Part shown: piece by piece, positions 24,801 to 31,600 of the stretch | Numbering within the stretch: position 1 is the stretch's first letter | Layout of the letters: each line of letters starts with the position of its first letter | Assembly (NCBI GenBank): GCA_022495005.1 | Contig: JAGYXB010001998.1 | Span: 186,001-250,000, forward strand | DNA length: 64,000 bases | From: Rhyacophila brunnea | Taxonomy: Eukaryota > Arthropoda > Insecta > Trichoptera > Rhyacophilidae | Reading direction: 5' to 3' | The notes under the pieces: generated by a model | The model's input: the letters and a program-made list of their open reading frames with translations, nothing else | Told to the model about the DNA's origin: nothing | Databases searched by the model: none | Made by a program: the position numbers and the translations under genes

Positions 24801-25786
24801 TTCCTCATTATCCAAAATTATTGAAGATGGAGAATATTCCTCTAGCCAAATATTTAATGTAGATGACACAGGTTTATTTTGGAAAAAAATGCCTAGTCGT
24901 ACATTCTTATCTAAGGAAGAATCAGTTGCCCCAGGGCATAAACCTTCTAACAACCGATTGACATTGCTTCTTGGTGGAAACTTGGCTGGTGATTTAAAAT
25001 TGATGCCAATGTTAATTTATCAACCAGAAAATCCCAGAGCATTGAAAGGGAAGGATAAAGAACTGCTTACAGTAATCAAATAAAAAAGCCTGGGTTTACT
25101 GCGTTAATATTAAAAGATTGGTTCACTTTACATTTTGTGCCAGCAGTTAAGCAATATTGTAAAGTTAATGATTTACCATTTAAAATATTTTATTTAAAAT
25201 AAGAAAAAGAAGAGTGGCAAAGAGTTAACTCTTGATAACTTTTTAAGGGAAACACCCGCAAACCCCACTTAAACATGTCTTTTAAACATCTTATATTTAC
25301 TTGATAAATAAATATTTCAAAATACACACAATTAATTTTTTTTTACTTCCCTCTACTTTCGAACATTCAACATTCGCACACCTTTTCAGGAACCAATTAT
25401 GTGCGAAAGTCGAGGTCCTCCTGTAGAAACATTTTCTTTATTTAGTACCTACTAAATTAACTAAATAAACCATAAAACCAGACATAAAACATTGCAAAAT
25501 TTAAACTATGGTTTCAGATCAAGATATTATTTATGAAAACATAAATTGAGGGTTAGTTTCATTTTGTGATCATTGAGTGTCATTGACTATAAAATGTAAT
25601 TTTAAAACATGAAAGGGTTCAATGATAAGGATAACATTAAATTTTGTCAAATATTGATAACAGAATGAGAACAAGACAATAATTAATTTAGGTCTTTGAG
25701 TATTGTTATAATTTGATCTTTACCATTGTTTCTTTGTCGTAATCCAAACAACTGAAGAGTTTAGCACAATCTTTTTTGCTTTCCAT
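2679..25786 (-). CDS. ALDH16A1: ALDH16A1-like two-domain aldehyde dehydrogenase (spliced, some exons probably missing)
   Basis: Nine exons read on the minus strand, 5' to 3': 25786-25724, 23232-22896, 21524-21408, 21261-21184, 15909-15815, 14835-14364, 11065-10981, 3831-3697, 3240-2679 (stop). Every junction has GT/AG ends and every neighbouring pair agrees in phase (0, 1, 1, 1, 0, 1, 2, 2). The start is the ATG at 25786, opening MESKKDCAKLFSCLDY. Exons 2 to 6 give a first aldehyde dehydrogenase domain, ending in LLVQESVYSTF and SFRTTKEAVSLIN...ALSVWCEN, with the late-domain FIGGKRG. Exons 8 and 9 restart an ALDH-like N-terminal region (QGPWEAMDNDAR, LRPLGVIYIG), so the protein has the duplicated layout of ALDH16A1. 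By eye the usual catalytic cysteine position before LLVQE holds proline, which suggests a pseudoenzyme; the human protein also lacks it. Visible length is about 647 residues against about 800 in human. Alignment implies missing pieces after exon 4 and after exon 7. The role is inferred by family only. Confidence 0.78.
4290..4516. repeat. Dispersed repeat, intact copy (empty site for the Harbinger-like MITE)
   Basis: Diverged copy of the sequence at 18995-19260 plus 19777-19806. Shared landmarks in order are AATTCTATAT, AACTGTTTT, AACATTCT, CATGTCCA, GGATAT and GAGAAT...AATGGTT. It continues through the point at which the other copy is interrupted (AACAGCTAAATTTTTGAAGC). The nature of the repeat is unknown. 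Confidence 0.6.
4562..4911. mobile_element. Non-autonomous TIR element, GAGCTACTTTAC family, copy 1
   Basis: Begins CATTGAGCTACTTTACAAGC and ends with the reverse complement GCTTGTAAAGTAGCTCAATG; about 35 bases pair across the ends. ATGACAT flanks both sides of the inner part (4558-4564 and 4909-4915), a possible 7-bp target duplication or part of the inverted repeat. The interior has no ORF. A second copy lies in opposite orientation at about 20590-20962. Confidence 0.7.
5558..5692. repeat. Short inverted repeat
   Basis: GCATCTATTCTATACACAAAG at 5558 (first 20 bases conserved) is mirrored by CTTGTGTATAGAATAGATGG at about 5671, with about 90 bases between. It could be a hairpin or a small foldback element; no further support. 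Confidence 0.4.
5960..6699 (+). pseudogene. LINE ORF1 remnant (coiled-coil nucleic-acid binding protein)
   Basis: Two overlapping frames. The first, to 6319, has a heptad-like helical stretch (LIAAVAELTVENETL) that suggests a coiled coil. The second, 6289-6699, is basic and has the core-like segment YSSFRITVPESSIG just before its end. The change of frame near 6290-6320 is a break of about one or two bases. Placing this as ORF1 rests on its position directly before the endonuclease; it codes for no recognised enzyme. Confidence 0.7.
6706..9561 (+). pseudogene. LINE ORF2: endonuclease plus reverse transcriptase, frameshifted
   Basis: The reading frame opens at about 6706 with YYQNVRGLRTK and SVICLTETWL, the start of an apurinic-type endonuclease (EEP) domain, and IIGDFNL follows. 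The frame closes at 8241. The reverse transcriptase continues one frame over from about 8222 (NFRPVAVLS), so one or two bases were lost within 8212-8224. Then come QHGFRSTRST, TDMSKAFDRVDH, SGVPQGSNLGP and the catalytic FADD at about 8714-8730. A second break near 9115 moves the C-terminal part to the frame ending at 9561. The family is Jockey/CR1-like by motif; I cannot fix the clade. Confidence 0.88.
9875..10075 (-). mobile_element. tRNA-derived SINE fragment
   Basis: The minus strand carries a B-box-like GGTTCAGATCCACC at about 9906-9919. The segment 9991-10039 shares about 45 nearly identical bases with 33002-33052, including ACGAGAAATGGATGT and CCACTTGCTCAACCTATTAG. It follows the LINE tail directly. 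Confidence 0.5.
10608..10745 (-). mobile_element. tRNA-derived SINE fragment
   Basis: On the minus strand a B box (AGATTCGAATCCTGGG) follows an A-box-like TGGCAGCCATCCGG by about 60 bases. The plus-strand core around GGATTCGAATCTGGGACC matches the copy at 33110-33130. An internal (CTATAG) repeat at 10676-10692 is peculiar to this copy. Confidence 0.5.
11410..13090 (-). pseudogene. Reverse transcriptase of the RTE-like LINE, frameshifted
   Basis: Reading on the minus strand: KRLKRKKAPGDDSIHAEFL (about 12930), NNYRGITLLSVPGKVLAHIL, QNGFVPGKSCSEH, YFVEYEKAFDSPHR, SGVKEGCALAPFLF, then LEYADDAVVF (about 12235; YADD is the catalytic box), LHLNAAKTKFM and FKYLGATV. After that come HGCETWHLT, LRRILGVHWYDRVTN and RRFTWLGHVFRM, the C-terminal block typical of RTE-type proteins. 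The frame changes at about 12745-12840, 12205-12240 and 11870-12000, so it is dead. The reading stops near 13090 where the truncated 5' end lies. Confidence 0.85.
11452..13124 (-). mobile_element. RTE-like non-LTR retrotransposon, 5'-truncated, nested in the hAT MITE
   Basis: The boundaries are set by where the sequence leaves and rejoins the uninterrupted MITE at 49722-50304. Only the reverse transcriptase and the C-terminal region are present; the endonuclease is missing, as expected for 5' truncation during insertion. Confidence 0.8.
13495..13960. repeat. Region rich in TTTCTCGAGA-like motifs, possible hAT remnant
   Basis: ATTTCTCGA, TCTCGAGATTCGAGAATTC and related words recur through this segment and again at 38556-38665. 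Such self-complementary TCGA-rich ends occur in some insect hAT elements. No clear termini or target duplication could be fixed. Confidence 0.35.
14017..14117 (+). mobile_element. hAT MITE, CAGTGGCGAAGG family, solo left arm
   Basis: CAGTGGCGAAAGGTGAAAGT and AGTGCACACTAAACTTTGTC match the first 100 bases of the element at 49722, then the match stops. It is a truncated third copy, about 600 bases from copy 1. Confidence 0.65.
16067..17032. mobile_element. Non-autonomous piggyBac-like element, CACTCGA family
   Basis: TTAA lies at both edges (16063-16066 and 17033-17036). The left end is CCCTTAACACTCGAGTGCCG; the right end read inward is CCTTTTCCACTCGAAAA, giving about 15 bases of terminal inverted repeat. 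Two subterminal copies of CACTCGAGTGCCGCCGTA or a close variant lie at 16074 and 16119, each followed by a GCCGCC/GGCGGC palindrome. There is no transposase ORF in 966 bases. TTAA duplication is the hallmark of piggyBac insertion. Confidence 0.75.
17158..18207 (+). mobile_element. hAT transposon remnant with perfect 8-bp target duplication
   Basis: GTCTAGAT flanks both sides (17150-17157 and 18208-18215). The ends are CAGTACTTCTCAAACTGGGG and the inverse AGTTTGAGAAGCACTG. Between them are decayed C-terminal transposase pieces on the plus strand: FFNIYFPNVNEY (about 17600), SLAEFWIR (about 17770), IIPFATTYL (about 17835) and NKHRYVSLNGDFEQTLRI (about 17905). These fit the dimerisation region of ZBED5/Charlie-like hAT transposases. 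The rest of the transposase is deleted. Confidence 0.85.
18427..18806 (-). mobile_element. pogo/Jerky-like transposon fragment
   Basis: Minus-strand translation from about 18665 reads DETSLFWKLLHRKTYVHRKE, then PGRKLPKDRIT, ATETHELKLLVLGK and PKPFKNI, the central DDE region of pogo/Tigger/Jerky-type transposases. The upstream edge, read on the minus strand, starts at about 18806 with CAGTACACTCTCAGTAATCC, a Tigger-like terminal repeat. The helix-turn-helix part is missing, so one end sits next to the catalytic part after deletion. Confidence 0.7.
18995..19260. repeat. Dispersed repeat, interrupted copy (left part)
   Basis: Homologous to 4290-4490. The rest of the repeat resumes at 19777 (GTCTTTGAATCCAGTTTCAT), matching 4497-4516, so 19264-19776 is an insertion. 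Confidence 0.6.
19264..19776. mobile_element. PIF/Harbinger-like MITE with TTA duplication
   Basis: TTA lies at both edges (19261-19263 and 19777-19779), with terminal inverted repeats GGCATAAAGCCCAT and ATGGGCTTTATGCC. Inverted similarity extends into GACGGACGAGCGGG / GCGAGCGCCCCACTCGC. A three-base TTA or TAA target duplication is diagnostic of the PIF/Harbinger superfamily. The element is 513 bases, GC-richer than its surroundings and without a transposase; the reading frame at 19579-19809 is not a gene. Confidence 0.8.
20051..20357. mobile_element. TTAA MITE, CCTTTTCTATGCCTC family, copy 1
   Basis: Flanked by TTAA (20047-20050, 20358-20361). The ends CCTTTTCTATGCCTCA and, read inward, CCGGTTCTATGCCTTC form about 15 bases of inverted repeat. 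Copy 2 at 22433 is similar over the whole length in the same orientation. A piggyBac-type element by target site and by the CC termini. Confidence 0.8.
20590..20962. mobile_element. Non-autonomous TIR element, GAGCTACTTTAC family, copy 2
   Basis: The ends AGCGTCAATTATTACATTGA and its near inverse CCAATGTAATTGACGCT extend the terminal repeats beyond those visible in copy 1. The inner part is the reverse complement of 4562-4911: it shares GAGAAAAGTTGAAAGCCGG with the reverse of CCGGCTTTCAACTTTTCTC in copy 1. Confidence 0.7.
22433..22721. mobile_element. TTAA MITE, CCTTTTCTATGCCTC family, copy 2
   Basis: Flanked by TTAA (22429-22432, 22722-22725). Opens CCTTTTCTATGCCTCACGAT and closes GAGATAACCGG. 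The interior matches copy 1 nearly base for base, for example ATCAACAGTGGCTAGTAATT. The reading frame across it is chance. Confidence 0.8.
23265..23405 (+). repeat. hAT-related repeat A, copy 1
   Basis: Starts CAGTGGCAAAGGGTGACTTT. The inverted copy at 30362-30481 shares GAGGTAGGCTGTG, CTTGTCAG, GGAAATAAGAAGATA and ATTACTACTGATGAATAGGT. The first 12 bases resemble the CAGTGGCGAAGG MITE family, but the body differs. Confidence 0.55.
23618..23777 (+). repeat. Dispersed repeat B, copy 1
   Basis: Matches 30486-30636 at about 80% by eye: GACAACAT..GCGTCTCGCTTAC, CTTGAAGAAT, CAGTCAGCACT, TACACACTATT, AAATCCATGCA and ACAGG.GCTATTA. The class is unknown. Confidence 0.5.
24041..25423 (+). mobile_element. 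Tigger (pogo group) transposon with internal deletion
   Basis: TA lies at both edges (24039-24040, 25424-25425), with terminal inverted repeats CAGGCGGACCTCGACTTACG and, read inward, CAGGAGGACCTCGACTTTCG, plus internal TTCGCACA repeats. Tigger elements of this kind are usually over 2 kb; this copy is 1.38 kb. A deletion removes the sequence between PFKI (about 25180) and the C-terminal ELTLDNFLRETPANPT (about 25225-25270). Confidence 0.88.
24334..25275 (+). pseudogene. Tigger/TIGD1-like transposase remnant
   Basis: Starts at the ATG at 24334 (MSEKRKTAVLIRTKR). Then come CSILKNKNKIKEYVQ (about 24480), which fits the DNA-binding region, and EKYLSSWIDDQHQKDVPLN, the CENP-B-type second helix-turn-helix. 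The DDE start follows at 24780-25080: IFNVDDTGLFWKKMPSRTF, LLLGGNLAGDLKLMPM and NPRALKG. The first catalytic aspartate is in NVDDTG. Stops and frame changes occur at about 24402, 24711 and 25081, and the region with the other catalytic residues is deleted. Confidence 0.85.
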
Positions 25787-25892
25787 GACAATTCTCAAAT
25801 ACTTTTGCTGTCATCAAAATAAATGCCGCGTACAACACCGCCCGCAAAGTAAATTTATTATGATCGGTAAAACTTTTGCTAGTGGTGGGCTG

Positions 25893-26362
25893 CAGTGGTG
25901 CCATTTTTTCAAAGTGGAATTATAGTATTTGGGGGAAAAATATAGTACGCGTTGTCATCTGTTGAAAATGTATAGGTTTTTTATTTCTCAGAAAAAAATA
26001 ACGGAGAATTTGAGAAACTCCGAGACCCCTTTTTATTTAGGTACCTATTCCGACCAAAAATGTTTACCGAAGAATTCAAGAAATTTCATTTTTTACCAAA
26101 GTCAAGAATTTTTGTTACCTACGTTTTTCCTTTTCGAGCATTTTTTTTACGTTTTTCTCCAAATCTACTTATATTGTGAAATTATAGTACTTTGCACCAA
26201 TTTATCTAATGAAAATATCGAAATTTTAGTACTTTTTACATATTTTTCCGATATTCAAAATTATAGTATTTTGGGCGTACTATACCTGTTTTATATCGTA
26301 TATAGTACGCGGACAAAAATTATAGTACAAATACTATAATTATAGTACGGTTGGCAACACTG
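25893..26362. mobile_element. hAT MITE, CAGTGTTGCCA family
   Basis: GTGGGCTG is duplicated exactly at both edges (25885-25892, 26363-26370). The ends are CAGTGGTGCCA and, read inward, CAGTGTTGCCAACCGTACTA. The body repeats TATAGTAC and ATTATAGTA many times. It has no transposase; the 136-codon reading frame across it is low-complexity chance. A terminal fragment of the family lies at 49108-49137. Confidence 0.85.
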
Positions 26363-26370
26363 GTGGGCTG

Positions 26371-28669
26371 ATGAATCAATGATATTTATTTTGGTATACC
26401 TGAGTTCTGCCCACAGAACCCGAATTACGATTCCAATTCGAGAATTCCGATAGGCTATTCCCCAATACACTACATTTTGACGCAATGTTTTGAATGTGTG
26501 AGTGTTCTACGAAAATAAACCACACGTATAGACGTGCAATAGTCTGTTATGTGTTGTAACATTCAAATACACCAATATTGAATGAACATCAGCGCACAAA
26601 TCGAGAGCTGTTGTCAGAACGAAATAGTATTCTTTACACGTGTTTAAGTTTATCCCATATTATTCCACACTCAAGAACGGTTTCCTGGTACTCCACACCT
26701 GTTAGGTATTTCAGTTCCTATTATTTCTGAGTTCCCTGGTTCTGCCACTGCCTTATATGTATTGGTTCTGCACACGGTATTCCTCACAGAAAAGATTAAT
26801 AAATATACATGTAAAAGCCATCCCCATAGACCAAGGTAGTTTATGGCCTGATAGCCATAAGCCCCAAGTAAAAAACAGCGTTGGCTGCCGCCAAAAACAT
26901 TGAAAAAGTACGTTACATTAACGTAAAATTCATATTATTATGATACCGAAGTAACTATTGAAAATAGCATATTCTTTAACACGTGCTTAAGTTTATCCCA
27001 AAAATTTCCACACTTGAGATCCCAGAGATTGGACGTTGCCCATCTCTTTGCGAGATCCCTAGCCTGATCCTACCACATCAATTCGCATTAATTTTATGTT
27101 TTCTGGTATTCCTCATAATTTGGTTAAATTACTAGGTAAGTATTGTATTGGTTCTGCACTCCAAGCTTTTCTGCAATCATATATGTTTTTAAATTAATAA
27201 AGTGGACAACTACAATTTCACATAGGTACTAATACCACCCCAATAAGGTCGTTGACTAGCTCAGTGGTTTATTGGGTGTAATATCAAAAATTAAAATTAA
27301 TTGTTCATTTGTTTGAAAATTTTATTTGAATATTGTGGTGTTATTAAATGATAGTAAATGTTCGTTTAATTCTGTTGTAAATTAATAATTATATCATAGA
27401 TGATAAATTACTGATACACTAACTTACTTATATTAAATTTACTTAGTTTAACTTATTGTTAATTTACTTATTTCACTAGCTTAGTTACGCTTCTCCATTT
27501 ATTTTATTTTAGGCTTCCGAACATGTGTTTATTTTATCAGACAATTTTAAAGTTATTATTCTGTATCTAGATGCCATATCAGTTACGAGTGTTACGACCC
27601 TTTTTTATAATGAAACTAAGTTTCGAATTATTAAATTACTTTCACGTTGATAACAATCGCGGAGTAAAGGTCTTCTCAATCTTAACGAAGAACCCGGACC
27701 GGGTTTCCAGCCGACATCCTTTCCAAGTTAATTCACACGTTCCTCCTGCGAGAGGCCCCTTTAAACAGTAGCCTATTGTTTTCTATAGCTGAAGGCGACA
27801 AACATTGATGAGACATTCATTAGTCAGCGACTGAAACAACGCATTCCATAAAGCGTATGATTTCATTTTGCGTGTCCGCTGAATTACAGTACAACATATT
27901 TGCGTAATAGTATATTGATAATGTTTACGTGCTAGCTATGTTATTTAATTTAATTTATATATGTAAAGCAATAACATTATTATTCAAATTCTTCCATCGC
28001 CATTCATGCTTTTAATTAGGTACTTACCTAAAATTATAAACATCTTGACGGATAATCAAAGATTTTAAGATGTGCGTTCGGCCGTTCGGTTAGCTATCGT
28101 ATTTATGAAATCAGGGATGTAACAGTAGCTACCTACAATATAAATTATGTATAAAACAGCTGTACTAAATTACAGAAATATCTTGCAAAAATACAACAGC
28201 ATGATTAAACAATATTATTCGATTATATGCACCGCTGTAATGGAAAATAATTTTCACACTTTCAAAGTGAATAAAACTTTTAAGCGGTTTCCTTTTGTTT
28301 TCCCAGTCTATATTATTTTAATGTTTTGATCCATATTATTTTATAAACCGGTACAATAAAAAAGAGGATACCTAGGTATTTTTGAAAATAAGATACGAAA
28401 TCCAACCTCTTTGCTAATTTTTCTAATCTAGTATATTCGTAAATAAATTAATAAAGTAACGATCCAAGTAATCGATGCCGAAGAAAGTAACTAACGATTG
28501 TGTTTGGACATGTCTATATTAAACTGTCAAAGTCAAAATAGTCTGTCGGTTCTGTCATCCACATAGAATAATAATATCTTCCTTATCTGAAAAGAATGAT
28601 TAGATTTTTTTGAAAATAATATTTTAACAAAAAGTTTATCAGTGTCTGCGACCTCTTAAAATATTAAAA
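26371..28669. other. Intergenic spacer between divergent ALDH16-like and COX15 genes
   Basis: The two genes start head to head with about 2.9 kb between their start codons. Two diverged copies of one sequence, at about 26620-26760 and 26960-27150, share TTCTTTA.ACACGTG.TTAAGTTTATCCCA, CCACACT and GTATTGGTTCTGCAC. A CG-richer patch at 27690-27770 (CCCGGACCGGGTTTCC) has no recognised identity. Promoters could not be located with confidence. Confidence 0.4.
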
Positions 28670-31600
28670 ATGCTGGCCGTTTCCAGATTGTGTATAAACT
28701 ATGCGTCTGTAAAAACCTTCCATACTTTTTCGGCGAACGTTTTTAAACATAGCCGGTTCGTTTTAGAAAATGTTCACCAAAAACCTATTATGTCCAATTG
28801 CAATGCGTTTAAAACGAGCTGTCGATTTAAAAATTCTTTGACAGGTTCAACCACAATCGGATTGCGTAATAAGGTTAGTTTCAAACATCACTGACTAATA
28901 ATATTATTGATTTTTTTATCTCTGATATACTGGTAGAGGACCCTCTATCATGGTTGAAATAAAATTAGATCAAAGGTGTCTTGGCAACCGACTACCGATA
29001 ATAATATAATCTGTATTTTGATGTATACTAACTATTGTAGATTTCAATTCCACATGTTATTCTTATTCTAAATTGCCTGATAGCTTAATTCACACAAAGT
29101 GTATTATTTTTATTACGGTTTAACACCTAAAACTAAATTTATTTCTCATGATATTATTAGGTTTAATAGAAGCTACTAAAATTATTTCTCATATGTTATT
29201 CTATAATATTAATGTAAAAAATGATGCAATACCTGACATAAAATTGAATTATACCCCGTTTACACTGCTTGGATTTACTGCTGACAGTACGTATTATCGC
29301 GGCCATAATAAGAAAATGCACGTGTAAACAAGTATTATTGTACAAGTTGCAAGATTGCATTCATGGATCAAAAAAGTTCAGAAGCTTCTAAATTTTCATG
29401 CAATAATTGGTACTTGCATGCGCAATAGAACGATAGTGGCGAACCTGCCGGAAGAAATACAAACTTCACCGCACAGAATATTTTGATGTTTAGCGATTAT
29501 CTACAAACCTGTCCAAACCGGTCTGAATCTCAAATAGCACCATACAGTGCAGTGGCGAAGACTCCATACTAGGCGATTATTTAAAGCCTATCTTCTTAAG
29601 AAAAATAATTTTTATTTTCATGTTGACGTATTTATATACTTAATCACAAATAATAATATATTCAATATGCCCAAAGACATCTATCGTATAATTGTCATAA
29701 TTTTACGATCTTTTCCCATATTTCAATAAGCACCATCTATGGCATCTCTCGAAAGTTTTAAAAAATAGAACACACCGCGTTTCGCTTCACATATTATATA
29801 GGATTATTTTCGCGTGAATCGACGGGTATTTCAATATGAAGTTTTTTTCTCATTATTTCAAAAAGTCTGGCGTCCCGCATACAAATGTACAAGCTATTTC
29901 GTTAGCGCTTACGTCGCGAGAGCACATTTATTCAAAATAATTAATAAGAAGATAATTTAAAAAATAATTTCTATGGGATTCAATCACATAAATATGTATT
30001 GATTGTTGTTAAAAATATAAAATAATTTATCTCGTGATTTTTATTTATTTATTAAGTTCACTCATTAGATAATTTAGATATCTGATATTGTACCTACCTA
30101 AGTTTGTGTTTTAAATATGGAAGTATTTTAAAATGTCTAGTTTTACGGGTTAAATTATAAATTGTTATGGAACATAATATATATTATACAACAACCAATG
30201 ATCATTGACGACAACGGATATTTTCATAGATGATAGGTAATATATTTTGAGCGTATGTTACGTTTATAAATGTTTAGGAAAATACATAAGTAATTCAAAC
30301 TAATTGCTTATTTTTATGAAGTAATTATAACAAACCAATTAAGCTTTTGAAATTTCTTCGTTTTAGCGTACCTATTCATCAGTAGTAATATCGGGTTATC
30401 TTCTTATTTCCCGCAAATATATCTGACAAGCATGGTTACTCCCACAGCCTACCTCTTTCAAAAAGTCATTCTTCGCCACTGATATAGTGACAACATTTGC
30501 GTCTCGCTTACGCTTGAAGAATGTCATTGGAGCGACAGTCAGCACTCTTGCGTGTAAACAGTTATCGCAATAGCTTAAAATACACACTATTGGTGCAAGT
30601 AAATCCATGCACGTGTACAGGTGCTATTAAGGCGCTCTGCACAAAGTCATTCGACTTGACAACAACATAATCCCAATTTGGATACGCCAACAACGTCGAT
30701 GATAGTTATGACCGTGTCCGGAAACTTGTACATATGCAGTTTGCCATATCACACTTCACAGTGAAATGTTGTATCGGAAATATATGGCCGTATATTAAAG
30801 ACAGTCCAACATCTTTGGGTCGTGTAGTACTGACATAAAATTTATGTCTAAATAAAATACAGTTTTTGTCGGTTTACAGGAAGCCAGCAGCAAACAAATT
30901 TTTAAAATAGCCGATATACTGGATTGGTTATGTTAGGTTAGGTTTTCATTCTTGAATTCATGAATTTTGCGAAAATCAGCTATGAAAATTGAATTAATGT
31001 TCATAATTGAATCTAATAAAATTGGAGACTGTATAGTATACGGTCATCTCTTTCCGGTAAGAACTGTGCTACAGTGAAATGTTTTACGTACAATTTACAT
31101 GTAACCAGTTATGACATCTCAGATTAAGAAATATCCTTTCAAGAATTAATACTACGTGTGTTGGTATATTGGGAATGCAATTTCTTTTAGCTTTTTTAAG
31201 TTCAGATTTAATTGGTGTCATATCCGTATGCATGACGATCTCAAAGCTATTGACCTCTGCATTCAAAAAAATCACAATCAATATATAAATTTCCATTTTC
31301 CCTTCAAGATGCATATGGACCTATTCATCCAACATGTTGAGAGTGCTATATCCAAACATGCGAATTTGACTCAGCCGTATTAGCCTCACAACTTACTGAT
31401 TAGGAGTCGAGTGGGCGAACCGCCTCCTTTGATGATGATTGTTCTACATTTAACTTTACATTCGCGTCCGGCAGAGTTCTCTATGGTCAAGCCCAGATAC
31501 ACTATCACCTGCACTGTAAAATTGCACTCTTGTAACGGACCTGTTTACTCTATGTTTATACTTGCTTCTCCATCCACTACCTGCCTCATCTCCACACCTG

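Noticed and set aside
25929..26339. 136-codon reading frame
   Set aside because: It lies wholly inside a hAT MITE with exact target duplications and encodes low-complexity Phe/Tyr-rich sequence.
27690..27770. CCCGGACCGGGTTTCC patch, considered as an rRNA fragment
   Set aside because: I could not match it to any rRNA segment; a short palindrome alone is not enough.
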